A DNA stretch of 64,000 nt from Candidatus Kaiserbacteria bacterium RIFCSPHIGHO2_01_FULL_58_22 (GTDB lineage: Bacteria; Patescibacteriota; Minisyncoccia; Phycocordibacterales; UBA2100), in NCBI GenBank assembly GCA_001781445.1, contig MFLB01000034.1:12971-76970 (forward strand), given 5' to 3'. Position 1 is the stretch's first letter; each line of letters begins with the position of its first letter. Of the stretch, positions 40,876 to 50,062 are shown one piece after another. Made by a program: the position numbers and the translations under genes. Under the pieces are notes generated by a model. It searched no databases. It was not told where the DNA came from and saw nothing but the letters and a program-made list of their open reading frames with translations.

Positions 40876-42152
40876 TCGGCAGGATTGAGGTATCCGGATA
40901 AGGGGGCGACCGGCATCACGGCGTTCGCGCACGCCGTCTTTTTGTTGGTCGCGTCGCCGAGCCTGATTATCTGGACGGCAGAGGCGACGTACACGCCGAA
41001 GTGGAGGTGCGGGCCGGTCGCATAGCCGGTCGAACCGCTGTAGCCGATGAGCTGTCCCGTCCGCACGGAGTCGCCCGTACTCACGCCGGATTGCGAGAGG
41101 TGCGCGTACAGGGTGGAGAGGCCGTTGCCGTGCTTGACCATCACCCACCGGCCGTAGGAATAGCATCCGCGGACGGCGTCGGTGTTCCCTGTTCCGATGA
41201 CGGTGCCCGAGAGCGCCGCCTTTATCGGCGTGCCGATGGAGGCCCGAAAGTCGATGCCGTTGTGGCCATTGCCCGCATAAGCGCCCGAGCGCGCGAATGC
41301 GGTGTTGCCGAAGTATTGCGTTACCTTCACGTTGTCCACCGGGTAACGCAAAATCCCCTTCCCTGCAGGGGGAATGGAAGAAGGATCGATGGTGTATTGG
41401 AGCCTGCTCTGCAGATCGGCGAGGGCGGCCTCGAAGCTCGCTTTCGCCGCCTGTTTTTCGGCGAGGATAGCCTGGAAGGTCGATTCCTGCGATTTCGTCT
41501 GCGCCAGGAGGTCGTTTTGCGCCCTGCGAGTGGCGTCGAGCGAGCCCTGCTCGGCGAGGAGGTTGTTCCGCTGTTTGACGAGTTCCGCGCGCTTCTGCTC
41601 TGTCGCCGCCTTCGTCTCGGAGAGCGACTGCTTCTGGACGGAAAGCTCCGCGATGTCTTCCCGCATCGCTGATTGGAGCGAAAAGCTCGCATCCATGTCG
41701 CTCCACAGGCTCGTGAGATCTCCCGAGGAGAGCACTGCGGCGGCGAAGGTCATCCGCTCCGTCTCGTTGAGGCGCCGGAGCGTTTCCGCGAGCCCCGCTT
41801 CCTGGACGCGGATGGAGCCCTGTTTGCCTTCGATGTTCCGGGAAAGAGACTGTATCTCGAGCTGGAGCGCGCCTATCCGGTTTTTGGTCACGCTGATGGA
41901 GGCGGCGAGCTTCTTGCGCTGGATGTCGAGCTGGGCAAGCGTGTTTTGGAGCGTCTGCTTCTTCGCGCCGACCTCCGAGAGCTGTTTCTCGTACGCCGCT
42001 ATTTCCTTGTTCAGGGCCTCTATCTGGGCGTTGTGCTCGCCGATCTCCGAGCGTATCTCGTCGGCCGTCTGGCTTTGCGCGGCAAGCGGGACGGCGGCAA
42101 GAACGAGCGCCGCAAGCGTGAGCGTGAGCGATGTCCTCAATGCAGGCGTCAT
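40866..42152 (-). CDS. M23-family murein hydrolase with coiled coil (EnvC/NlpD-like)
   Basis: An exported 428-aa protein: signal peptide (about 1-26, ending AQS), a long coiled coil (about 27-260), then an M23 LytM domain with HNGIDFRASIGTPI, VKHGNGLSTLYAHLS and GPHLHFGVYV, giving the zinc ligands His, Asp and HxH. This layout fits EnvC-like factors or active peptidoglycan endopeptidases used in daughter-cell separation. The ATG overlaps the gltX stop by 4 nt, and its 3' end overlaps the 40207 gene tail to tail. Confidence 0.92.
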   Translation of the reverse strand: MTPALRTSLTLTLAALVLAAVPLAAQSQTADEIRSEIGEHNAQIEALNKEIAAYEKQLSEVGAKKQTLQNTLAQLDIQRKKLAASISVTKNRIGALQLEIQSLSRNIEGKQGSIRVQEAGLAETLRRLNETERMTFAAAVLSSGDLTSLWSDMDASFSLQSAMREDIAELSVQKQSLSETKAATEQKRAELVKQRNNLLAEQGSLDATRRAQNDLLAQTKSQESTFQAILAEKQAAKASFEAALADLQSRLQYTIDPSSIPPAGKGILRYPVDNVKVTQYFGNTAFARSGAYAGNGHNGIDFRASIGTPIKAALSGTVIGTGNTDAVRGCYSYGRWVMVKHGNGLSTLYAHLSQSGVSTGDSVRTGQLIGYSGSTGYATGPHLHFGVYVASAVQIIRLGDATNKKTACANAVMPVAPLSGYLNPADYL

Positions 42153-43456
42153 GAGGCCTTCAGGAGGGCGAGCGCCGTCTGGACGCGCGAGAGCGTCTTT
42201 TCTTTTCCCAGACTGCTCGCGATGAGAAAAGGATCGGGGCTTTTTTCCCTGCCCGAGAGGGCGTATCGGAGCGGCCACAGCACCGCTCCCCTGCCCTCCG
42301 CCGTCGCGTACCCCCATACGATGTTCTTTATTGTATCGGGATCCGAAAAATCATCCACGGCGGCCTTCATGAACATCTCATGGAGCGTTTGCAAATGGCG
42401 CGAGGCGGATGTGGCGTCGCTTCCCTTTCCAGACACCTTGGCCGGATCGAGCTTCGGTTCGGCGGAAAAGTAGTCGAACTCCTCCGCAAGCGCGCCGAGA
42501 TCGCGCCATACGCCGACGCGCTCCCGCAGGAGCGGGGCGAGTTTCGCGGCCGTGCGCTCGTCCCAGACGGGCGCGCGGCGCGTTACTTCCTTTACGAAGA
42601 TGTCGTCGGGCATCTCGCGCAGGTATTCCTTATTGAGCCACTCCAGTTTCCGGGCGTCGAAGATCGCGCCGCTCTTGTGGACGGCGCCGATGTCGAATGC
42701 GGCGATCATCTCGCCGAGGGAAAATTTCTCTTTTTCCGGCGGCGTCCAGCCGAGGAGCGCGAGATAATTGACGAGCGCCTCCGGAAGATATCCCTCCCGC
42801 TTGTACTCGTTGACCGAGACGGCCCCGTGGCGTTTCGAGAGCTTGTTGCGGTCGGGCGCGAGAATGAGTGGCATGTGGGCGTAGCGCGGCCGCTCGAAGC
42901 CGAGCGCTTCCATGATGAGTATCTGCCGCTGGGTGTTAGAGAGGTGGTCCTCGCCGCGTATGACGTGCGTTATTCCCATGTCGTGGTCGTCGGCGACGAC
43001 GGCGAGGTGGTAGAGCGGGTCGTCGGCGTTGCGCGCGATGATGAAATCCTTGAGCTCTGCGGTATCGAATCCCATCTCGCCGCGGATCAGATCGGAGAAC
43101 GTGACGCGCGTATTCGGATTTCTGAAGCGGATGACCTTCCCGCCCGCCAGTCCCTCCTCCGCTTCGTACGCGGCCCCCGTTTTGATGAGCGCGTGGAGGT
43201 AGACGCGGTAGTTCTCCACGCGTTCCGACTGCCGTAGCGGCGCGGCCGGTGTGAAGGGAATCCCGAGCCACGCAAGGCCCGCGAGAATGTCATCCTCATA
43301 CTCTTTCTTGCTCCGTTCCTTGTCGGTGTCCTCGAACCGCAGATACATCACGCCTCCCTCTTTGGCGGCGAACACGTAGTTGAAGAGCGCCGTGCGCGCG
43401 CTCCCGATATGGAAGTAGCCGGTCGGCGACGGCGGGAATCGAGTAACAACGTGCAT
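42149..43456 (-). CDS. gltX: Glutamate-tRNA ligase
   Basis: A 435-aa class-I synthetase with the HIGH motif as TRFPPSPTGYFHIGSA and the KMSKS motif as NKLSKRHGAVSV. GluRS also makes Glu-tRNA-Gln in organisms using GatCAB; that fits the absence of GlnRS here, though GatCAB is outside the window. Length is a little short of typical (about 470). It is first in an operon with the M23 peptidase and follows a repeat-rich gap. Confidence 0.95.
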   Translation of the reverse strand: MHVVTRFPPSPTGYFHIGSARTALFNYVFAAKEGGVMYLRFEDTDKERSKKEYEDDILAGLAWLGIPFTPAAPLRQSERVENYRVYLHALIKTGAAYEAEEGLAGGKVIRFRNPNTRVTFSDLIRGEMGFDTAELKDFIIARNADDPLYHLAVVADDHDMGITHVIRGEDHLSNTQRQILIMEALGFERPRYAHMPLILAPDRNKLSKRHGAVSVNEYKREGYLPEALVNYLALLGWTPPEKEKFSLGEMIAAFDIGAVHKSGAIFDARKLEWLNKEYLREMPDDIFVKEVTRRAPVWDERTAAKLAPLLRERVGVWRDLGALAEEFDYFSAEPKLDPAKVSGKGSDATSASRHLQTLHEMFMKAAVDDFSDPDTIKNIVWGYATAEGRGAVLWPLRYALSGREKSPDPFLIASSLGKEKTLSRVQTALALLKAS

Positions 43457-43525
43457 AGTTTGCAGTTTACAGATGACAGTTGACGGTTAAAAGAAAGGAT
43501 TCAGTTGACTGTACACTTTTTACTG
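43457..43525. repeat. CAGTTTACAG/ACAGTTGAC-type repeat with inverted arm
   Basis: Imperfect copies of CAGTTTACAGATGACAGTTG are followed by GTTGACTGTA and TACTGTCAAC, which can pair. The block separates murG and gltX and resembles the block at 60814-60896. Confidence 0.7.
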
Positions 43526-44668
43526 TCAACTACTTGCATGCTCGAGCGCTGTTTCCACGATGATACTTGCTATCTTTTGCGCCGCTTGCGGGCGGGCGAA
43601 GGCCTTCGCCGCCGCGGCCATCGAGGCGCGCAGGCTCTCGTCGCCCATGATGCGGTCTATCTCGGCGGCGAGCAGGTGCGGCGTGAGGTTTTTTTGCTCG
43701 AGGACCGCGGCGGCGCCCGCGCGCGCGTAGGAGAAGGCGTTCTCCGTCTGGTCGTGCGATATCTCGGTGGGTATCGGAATGAGTATGGACGGTATTCCCC
43801 ACGAGGCGATCTCGAAAATGGTGCCGCTCCCAGCGCGGGAGACGACGAGCGAGGAGATGCCCGCCGTCATGCGGAGCGCGAGCGTGTTCAGGAGCCCGAA
43901 GCTCCGATAGCGGTCGCCGAACCGGGAATTTTTGAGAATGACGCCCGAGATGCCGCTCACTTCCTCGAGGTTCGCGCTTCCGGTCTGATGCACGACGTTG
44001 TAGCGCTCGACGAGCGCCGGGAGCGCGTCGAGGACGACCTCGTTCATCGCGGATGCTCCCGACGAGCCTCCCATGACGAAGACGGTCGGCACGGCCGCAT
44101 CGAGCGTGAGGAATTCATGCCCGCCCTCTTTCGCGGGAGCCTCTATTTCCTTGCGGATCGGGTGTCCCGTGCGCGCTATCTTTTCCAGGTACGCTTCTGG
44201 GAACTGCGTGGCGGCGTCGGGGTGCGCGAGGGCGATCCAGCGCGCGAAGCGCGCCGACCACAGCGACACGCGGCCGGGTTTCGCGTCGGCGTCGTAGATG
44301 ACGACGGGAAGAGCGAGGAGGCGCGCGGCGTAAAGCGTGGGGAACGCGGCGTAGCCGCCCGTTGAGAATATGACGTCGGGATAGAGGCTGAAGAGCTGGA
44401 ATATCGAACGCGCGACGCCGAGCGCGGTCTTGAAGAGGTCGAACACGTTCAGCAGGCTCGGGTATCGCCGCAGTTTTCCGGCCGGGCTCGGCCGGTATTC
44501 TATCTCGTGCTCGAGGAGCGCCGCGGGGTCGAACGGCTCGGGGCCGATGTAAAAGAGTTCCGGCTCGATCAGTTTTTTTTCTTTGGAGATATCTTCGAGC
44601 GCCTCTGCAACGGCAATGAGGGGATAAAAGTGTCCCCCGCTCCCCCCGCCTGCCAGCACGATCTTCAT
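43526..44668 (-). CDS. murG: UDP-GlcNAc:lipid I GlcNAc transferase
   Basis: Adds GlcNAc to lipid I on the inner membrane face to make lipid II. The 380-aa GT28 protein has ILAGGGSGGHFYPLIAV, STGGYAAFPTL, FVMGGSSGASAMN and SRAGSGTIFEIASWGIPSILIP with the donor-binding Glu. It follows ftsW by 26 nt on the same strand, in a peptidoglycan cluster. Confidence 0.95.
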   Translation of the reverse strand: MKIVLAGGGSGGHFYPLIAVAEALEDISKEKKLIEPELFYIGPEPFDPAALLEHEIEYRPSPAGKLRRYPSLLNVFDLFKTALGVARSIFQLFSLYPDVIFSTGGYAAFPTLYAARLLALPVVIYDADAKPGRVSLWSARFARWIALAHPDAATQFPEAYLEKIARTGHPIRKEIEAPAKEGGHEFLTLDAAVPTVFVMGGSSGASAMNEVVLDALPALVERYNVVHQTGSANLEEVSGISGVILKNSRFGDRYRSFGLLNTLALRMTAGISSLVVSRAGSGTIFEIASWGIPSILIPIPTEISHDQTENAFSYARAGAAAVLEQKNLTPHLLAAEIDRIMGDESLRASMAAAAKAFARPQAAQKIASIIVETALEHASS

Positions 44669-44694
44669 AATGAGAGTTTTATTTTACCATTTTG

Positions 44695-45801
44695 TCACCG
44701 CTTCGCCGCGCGGCGCGAGACCGAAAGAAGGATGCCCGCGCTCCCGAGCGCGGCGAGCATCGCGCTTCCGCCCTGGCTTATAAACGTGAGCGGGATGCCG
44801 GTGAGAGGCGCGACCCCGAGCATCGCGCCGATATTGATGAACGCTTCGGCGGCGAGGTAGGTCGAGATGCCGATGGCAAGGAGCGCGCCGAAGTGATCCG
44901 GCGCGCGCGCGCCGATGCCAAAGCCCCGCAGGGCGAGCGCGAGGAAGAGCCCGATGAGAACCACGCCGCCGATAAAGCCGAACTCTTCGCCGAGGACGGC
45001 GAAGATGGAATCCCCCATCGGCTCCGGGAGGTACGTGAATTTCTGCACGCTCTGTCCGAAGCCCCGCCCGGCGAGCCCGCCGGAGCCGATGGCGATCAGG
45101 GATTGGCGTATCTGGTAGCCTTCCGCCTGCGGCGCGCGTGAGGGATCGAAGAAGACCTCGATGCGCTCGAGCACGTATGGGCGCGCGTAGGCGAGAACCG
45201 CGATCGCGGCGACGCTGATGCAAAGCATAACGAGAAGATCGCGGAGGCGCGCGCCCGCCGCGAAAAATATCGCGACGACCGACGCAAGTATCACGCCGAG
45301 CGTCCCGAGATCGGGCTGGGCGAGCAGTATGAGGACGGGACCGGCGAGGATAAGGAAGAGGCCGCCGAGGCCCCAGCGCAGAGTCTGCACGCGCGCGCGG
45401 ATCGCCGAAAAGTAGGCGGCGGCCATGACGATCGAGGCGATCTTCAGGAATTCGGCGGGCTGTATCGAAAATCCGCTTATGGAGAGCCATCGCCGCCCTC
45501 CGCCGTGCTCGAAGCCGATCTGCGGGATGAAGACCGCCGCGGTGAGTGCGAGCGCGGAAACGAAGAGGTGCGGCGCGAAGCGCCGCCAGTAGGAATACGG
45601 TATCCTGCTCGCGACGAAGAGCGCGACGAGCCCTGCGCCGATGCCGAGTACCGCGTGGTTGAAGACGACGGACGACATGTTCGGCGCGCCGCGCGCGAGG
45701 AGTCCGAATACCGCCGAGGCGAAAATAAATCCGCCGCCTACGACGAGAATGGCGATCAAGAATGCGAGCGGTTTGTCTATGCGGGCGGAGCTTCTCGACA
45801 T
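44695..45801 (-). CDS. ftsW: FtsW/RodA-family peptidoglycan polymerase
   Basis: SEDS-family lipid II polymerase, 368 aa, with about ten membrane helices. Motifs seen are GGGRRWLSISGFSIQPAEFLKI, LILLAQPDLGTLGVI and GFGQSVQKFTYLPEPMGDSIFAVLGEEFG, which include the catalytic Asp region. FtsW is favoured over RodA by the neighbouring mraY and murG. It starts 4 nt after the mraY stop. Confidence 0.93.
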   Translation of the reverse strand: MSRSSARIDKPLAFLIAILVVGGGFIFASAVFGLLARGAPNMSSVVFNHAVLGIGAGLVALFVASRIPYSYWRRFAPHLFVSALALTAAVFIPQIGFEHGGGRRWLSISGFSIQPAEFLKIASIVMAAAYFSAIRARVQTLRWGLGGLFLILAGPVLILLAQPDLGTLGVILASVVAIFFAAGARLRDLLVMLCISVAAIAVLAYARPYVLERIEVFFDPSRAPQAEGYQIRQSLIAIGSGGLAGRGFGQSVQKFTYLPEPMGDSIFAVLGEEFGFIGGVVLIGLFLALALRGFGIGARAPDHFGALLAIGISTYLAAEAFINIGAMLGVAPLTGIPLTFISQGGSAMLAALGSAGILLSVSRRAAKR

Positions 45802-45805
45802 GCGT

Positions 45806-46876
45806 TTATGCGGCCGCGAGCGCGATGATAACGCCGAGGAACGCGAAGACGACAGAAAGCACCCAGTAGCGCATCACGACCTTGTAGCCCGGCCAGCCTA
45901 TCGCCTCAAGGTGGTGATGCAGGGGCGCGATGCGCAGGAGCTTCATGCCGAAATATTTTTTCGAGACGACTTGCGCGATATTGGAAGCGACGGTTGCGGC
46001 GAGGAGCGCTCCGATGACGGGCAAAACCGCTATTCCCACTCCCCCGCCGAGATCGTCTGTCATGAACGCGATGGTCGCGATGGTGAGCGTGAGCGCCATG
46101 GTGCCGGTGTCGCTCATATAGAAGCGCGCGGGCGGGATGTTGTACCAGAGGAAGGCGAGAAGGCCTCCGACGATCGCCGCGGAAAAAGCGGCGAGGTCGA
46201 TCTGGTTCTGCGCGAAGGCGATGATCGAGTATGAGGCGAACACGGAGCCGAAGATGCCGCCGGAGAGCCCGTCGATCCCGTCTATCACGCCGGAAGCGTA
46301 GAGCGCGAGCGAAACGAGGACGAAGAGCGGCGCGATGAGCCAGCCGATCTCGAGCGGCGGGCCGAACGGGATGCCGATCGCCGTTACGTCCAGTTTCGCC
46401 CAAAACCACATGCCGATGAACGACGAGAGGAGGACGACGATGAGGAGGCGGTACGAGAGGCGCAAGCCCTCTCCGCCGGGGCGGATGACGTAGAGGTCGT
46501 CCACGAGGCCGACGAACGCGCCCACGAGCAGGGTCGCGAGAGGTATCCAAGTCTGGTTGCGGCTCAAAAAGTCGAGTTTCAGTATCGCCGCATCGGGGAC
46601 GAAACGCGCGACGAGCGCGATGCCGAGTATGGTGATAAGCACGCTCCCCCAAATGACGATGCCTCCCATGCGGGGGGCCCGCACTTCGTGGCCGTTGTGC
46701 AACTGGTTGAAGCCGTGCGCCGGCGCGCCGTCGAGTGCCGTTTTCCCCGGGGTTTTTTTCCACGCCTTGTATTTATACAGATAATGCGTAAGGGCCGGCG
46801 TCAAAGCCATTCCGACGACGAACGAAGCGAATGCCGGGGCGAGAACCCGGACGATATCGGATAAATCCTCGACCAT
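45806..46876 (-). CDS. mraY: Phospho-MurNAc-pentapeptide transferase
   Basis: Forms lipid I. The 356-aa membrane enzyme shows KTPGKTALDGAPAHGFNQLHNG, MGGIVIWG, VGLVDDLYVI with the catalytic DD pair, and ASGVIDGIDGLSGG and the HHHLE loop (LLRIAPLHHHLEAIGW). The ATG at 46876 is 6 nt from TACAAT on the minus strand; an in-frame start 23 codons upstream would lie within and before the promoter. Confidence 0.95.
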   Translation of the reverse strand: MVEDLSDIVRVLAPAFASFVVGMALTPALTHYLYKYKAWKKTPGKTALDGAPAHGFNQLHNGHEVRAPRMGGIVIWGSVLITILGIALVARFVPDAAILKLDFLSRNQTWIPLATLLVGAFVGLVDDLYVIRPGGEGLRLSYRLLIVVLLSSFIGMWFWAKLDVTAIGIPFGPPLEIGWLIAPLFVLVSLALYASGVIDGIDGLSGGIFGSVFASYSIIAFAQNQIDLAAFSAAIVGGLLAFLWYNIPPARFYMSDTGTMALTLTIATIAFMTDDLGGGVGIAVLPVIGALLAATVASNIAQVVSKKYFGMKLLRIAPLHHHLEAIGWPGYKVVMRYWVLSVVFAFLGVIIALAAA

Positions 46877-46882
46877 GGCGCC

Positions 46883-47023
46883 ATTGTACCCGGTCAGTAC
46901 AATTTGGCATAATTTAGGCCGCAGAATGGTCGCATGTATATACATAAAAAGATTTGTCCGACAGACTTATGAACAGAACGGAAGCCACAGTCAAGGCGAT
47001 GCCAAATTGTCCTACCGGGTGTA
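46883..47023 (-). promoter_or_regulatory. mraY promoter and its diverged inverted copy
   Basis: TACAAT on the minus strand (46883-46888) is 6 nt from the mraY ATG. The sequence around it (46886-46910) is repeated in inverted form at 46998-47023 with few mismatches. The arms can pair over an 87-nt loop and may terminate read-through from the carboxypeptidase gene. Confidence 0.55.
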
Positions 47024-47046
47024 CCCTACTCCCCTCCCCCTGATGC

Positions 47047-47994
47047 CTATTGGGTAAGCGCCTTTCGGGCGGCGGCGATCAGCTTCTCCATGTCCTCGAA
47101 CCTGCCGTTTTCCGTCGAGCCCAAGACGACCGCGACGACGGGGTGCGCGAGACCGAGGTCGAAGACGACCCCGAGATTGCCTCCGGCAAGGTCGGTGAGC
47201 CCGGTTTTGCCCATGATAAGGCCCGGAATGCTTCCCTGCGCGCTGTTCGTATTGGAGGCGGTCGTATTCCTGTTCCCGTCGAGATCGCTCAAAAGGACGC
47301 CGCCGCGCGCCGTACCGGCGAAAAGCGAAGGCTCGGCAGAGACCGCATAGGCGAAGAGTGCGGCCATGTCGCGCGCGGAGCCGTAACTTCCGGCCTGCGT
47401 CGCAGAAAGATCGAGCCCGCTCACATTAAGAAAATACGTGCTTGTGAGCCCGAGCTCCCGCGCGAGATCGTTCATGCGGAAGAGCGCGGCGGCGCCCGCC
47501 GGAGATTCCGGATAGCGCTCGCGGAGCGCCGGCTCCGCGGCTGACGCGAGTATGCCGGCGCCGTTGTTGGAGGACGTTATGAGTGTGAAATCGACGACGT
47601 CTTGCACGCGCCACCGCTCGCCCTTCCCGAGGTGCTCCTCCCCGGCCGAGCCTCCCGCGTAGTATGGAATGACGATTATCGAATCGGGCGGGAGCGCTTC
47701 GGCGACGACGAGGGCGAGCATGACTTTCGTCAGCGACGCGAGCGGAAGCGCCGCATCCGGATTCTTTTCATACAGCGTCTTTCCGCTCGGTATGTCGATG
47801 ACGACGGCGGCTTTTCCGGCTATCTCGATGCCGGCGAAGGGATCGGCCGCCGGAGCCGCGGCTGTCTGGCTTTCCGAGGGGACCCTTCCCGCGAGGGCGA
47901 GTGCGCCGGAGACGATAAGGGCAAGCGCGATAAGCGCGAGTACGGAGGCTCCCGCCATGCGCGCTCGTTCGTTATGTATCGGTGCTGACTCCAT
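47047..47994 (-). CDS. D-alanyl-D-alanine carboxypeptidase (S11)
   Basis: Trims the terminal D-Ala of peptidoglycan stems. The 315-aa protein has an N-terminal membrane helix (about 13-35) and the three penicillin-binding motifs: SLTK (in PLASLTKVML), SSN (TSSNNGAG) and KTG (IMGKTGLTD). The start is ATG 47994, overlapping scpB by 23 nt, or ATG 47958 just after scpB. The usual C-terminal anchor domain of PBP5 is lacking. Confidence 0.9.
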   Translation of the reverse strand: MESAPIHNERARMAGASVLALIALALIVSGALALAGRVPSESQTAAAPAADPFAGIEIAGKAAVVIDIPSGKTLYEKNPDAALPLASLTKVMLALVVAEALPPDSIIVIPYYAGGSAGEEHLGKGERWRVQDVVDFTLITSSNNGAGILASAAEPALRERYPESPAGAAALFRMNDLARELGLTSTYFLNVSGLDLSATQAGSYGSARDMAALFAYAVSAEPSLFAGTARGGVLLSDLDGNRNTTASNTNSAQGSIPGLIMGKTGLTDLAGGNLGVVFDLGLAHPVVAVVLGSTENGRFEDMEKLIAAARKALTQ

Positions 47995-48547
47995 TTTCAG
48001 GGCGTGGTCCGTTCGCCTGTTCGAACGCGGCGAGTTCGGCGGCGATTGTAGCATACTCGGGCAGTTCTTTCCCGTTCTTGATGCCGAGGTGCGCGAGAAG
48101 CTCGATCGCGGGGCGGTAGAGGTATTCGCGCGCGTCTTCCGGATTCTCCGTGCGTTCGAGGAGGCCGCGCGAGAGCAGGGTGCGCAGGGTCGAGGAAGTG
48201 TTGACGCCGCGGATGTAGTCTATGCGCGCGCGCGTCGAGGGGCCCAGGTAGAGTACGATGGCGAGGACTTCGAGCCCGGCGTCGCCGATGTCGCGCTCAA
48301 GTTCGCGTTTTTGGGCCAGCCGCACGGCTTCGCTCGTCTCCTTCGAGATCGCGAGGCTTGCGGCCGTATCCGTCCGCACGAGCGCGACGCCGCTCCCCTC
48401 CAGGCGCTCCGAGAGCGCGTCGAGCGCCGCCCCGAGCTCTTCTTCTTTGCATTCGAGGAGCAAAGCGAGTTTTTTATGCGTCAGTTCCCCTCCCTCGCTG
48501 AAGAGGAAGGCATGCGCGCGCGCGGCGATGTCGTTTCGTGCCGGCAT
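47972..48547 (-). CDS. scpB: Segregation and condensation protein B
   Basis: Winged-helix partner of the SMC-ScpA complex. The 191-aa protein shows the ScpB pattern FLFSEGGELTHKKLALLLE and LERDIGDAGLEVLAIVLYLGPSTRARIDYIRGVNTSSTLRTLLSRGLLE. The ATG at 48547 comes 1 nt after the scpA stop. Upstream in-frame residues lie inside scpA. Confidence 0.93.
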   Translation of the reverse strand: MPARNDIAARAHAFLFSEGGELTHKKLALLLECKEEELGAALDALSERLEGSGVALVRTDTAASLAISKETSEAVRLAQKRELERDIGDAGLEVLAIVLYLGPSTRARIDYIRGVNTSSTLRTLLSRGLLERTENPEDAREYLYRPAIELLAHLGIKNGKELPEYATIAAELAAFEQANGPRPENGVSTDT

Positions 48548-48548
48548 A

Positions 48549-49268
48549 TTATCCGAATCGCGGAACGCCCGCATGCTCTGCTTCGAGGAAGATATCGGCA
48601 AAGAGCTTGTCCTGCGTCGCCGAAAGCGAGCCGGAGCGCACGAGTTCGAGCGTCGCAAGGAAGTAGACGATGGTTTCGTGCTTGTCGCGCGCGCGCGTGA
48701 GTTCCGAGAACCGGGCCTTGAAGGCGGAAGAAAGGCGGGCTTTCAGGCTCCGTATCACGTCTTCGAGCGCGAGGACCGGCGCGACGGCCGCTTTCGCGAG
48801 CGCCTCGGGCTTCGGCAGGATGCTCGCGAGCCGCCGGATTACGGCCGATAGCGCGTCTGCAGAAACCTCCGCGGGCGCAAAGACGGGCGCCCGCTCCGGC
48901 ACGCGTTTCGCGAGAATGAGCGGCTCTCTCCCCCACTCCCGCCGCAGAGCGCGCGCGGCTTTGCGGATGAGAGCGTAGCGCGCAAGCCGCCGCTCGAGCT
49001 CTTGCACGCTCTCGCGCTCGTCGTCGGAAAGAGTGAGCGTGGGAAGCAGAGTGCGCGATTTTATGAGGAGGAGCGTCGAGGCGACGAGAATGAACTGCGC
49101 CGTCTCGCCGAGCGGAAGCCCCGGTAATTTTTCAACGTATGCAAGATATGCATCCGTCACCTCTGCGAGACTGACCTCCGATATCGCGAGCTTTCTATCC
49201 TCGATCAGATTCAAAAGCGCCTCCAAAGGCCCCGAAAACGCTTCAGTCTCAACCGAAAATCGCTCCAT
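48549..49268 (-). CDS. scpA: Segregation and condensation protein A
   Basis: Kleisin subunit of the SMC complex, 239 aa. FSGPLEALLNLIEDRKLAISEVSLAEVTDAYL is the standard N-terminal ScpA signature, and the C-terminal winged helix ends VRSGSLSATQDKLFADIFLE. Together with scpB it serves chromosome segregation; smc is outside the window. Its upstream gap contains the left end of the Y1-transposase element. Confidence 0.94.
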   Translation of the reverse strand: MERFSVETEAFSGPLEALLNLIEDRKLAISEVSLAEVTDAYLAYVEKLPGLPLGETAQFILVASTLLLIKSRTLLPTLTLSDDERESVQELERRLARYALIRKAARALRREWGREPLILAKRVPERAPVFAPAEVSADALSAVIRRLASILPKPEALAKAAVAPVLALEDVIRSLKARLSSAFKARFSELTRARDKHETIVYFLATLELVRSGSLSATQDKLFADIFLEAEHAGVPRFG

Positions 49269-49299
49269 AATTAGTTAATGGGGATACGTTAATGGGGTT

Positions 49300-50062
49300 A
49301 ATGGGGATACGTCCGTTATTTTGCACAACTTTGTTGCATAATATCATTGCTGTTTCGGTCTTCCGGGCCCTCTCATGGTACCTTCCATATCATACTCCTC
49401 AATCATCCATGTGGTCCATGCGGTCGACCCATACGGCGCTCCTTTTTTAACGGAGGTGCGAATAGATTCCAGCGCTTCCTTGTTGACGGTGTTCACCAGC
49501 GAGAGGTAATCGCGGGGTAACGCAATGGGAAGCGGCGCGAGCAGTTTCTTGTCCTCGTTGTTCCCTCTCCTGCGTCGATACAGACTCGAGTAAGGCCAAC
49601 GCTCCGCGCGAGTGACGAGGCGCGCGCGGAGAGGATTCTGCTCCACGTAGTGTATCACGGTGACGAGATGCTGATCTTCTTGTATCGGAAAAGACTTGTA
49701 CGACCCCTGGTAGAGGTGGCCGCCGCCGACGGTTTTGGTGCGCACGCGGCGCTGTCGCACGTGCGTCGTCGTGACCCAGCGCATGAATTCGCTCATGTCT
49801 CGGTCGCGCTTTGGATGCAGAACGAGGTGCCAATGGTTAGGCATGATGCAGTACGCAAGGATGCGCATGTCGATCAGTTCGACACCTTCTTTGAGTAGCG
49901 CCTCGAAGTGCCGATAGTCTTTTTCATCGTGGAAAATCCTTGCGCGCCCGTTCGCGCGGTTGAGCACATGATACGGCATGTTACCGACGGCAACGCGCGC
50001 TAGTCGCGGCATGAACAATACTATGCCATGAAAAGAGGCGATATATCGGACTTATCCCCATT
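49300..50062 (-). mobile_element. Y1-transposase element with 16-bp inverted ends
   Basis: AATGGGGATACGTCCG (49300-49315) and the reverse complement of AATGGGGATAAGTCCG (50047-50062) bound the transposase gene; they differ at one base. Partial copies of the left end repeat at 49276-49300. Its right end cuts into typA. The ends match the small element at 53045-53151. Confidence 0.75.
49344..50012 (-). CDS. REP-associated Y1 (IS200/IS605-like) transposase
   Basis: A 222-aa HUH-type single-strand transposase of the RAYT group. [23 protein letters not shown] opens the domain; the metal-binding HUH pair is MPNHWHLVL, and the nucleophile Tyr lies in the [15 protein letters not shown] helix. The C-terminal part ([18 protein letters not shown]) also occurs as a fragment at 52744-53041. 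RAYTs mobilise short palindromic repeats; inverted ends flank this copy. Confidence 0.9.
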   Translation of the reverse strand: MPRLARVAVGNMPYHVLNRANGRARIFHDEKDYRHFEALLKEGVELIDMRILAYCIMPNHWHLVLHPKRDRDMSEFMRWVTTTHVRQRRVRTKTVGGGHLYQGSYKSFPIQEDQHLVTVIHYVEQNPLRARLVTRAERWPYSSLYRRRRGNNEDKKLLAPLPIALPRDYLSLVNTVNKEALESIRTSVKKGAPYGSTAWTTWMIEEYDMEGTMRGPGRPKQQ

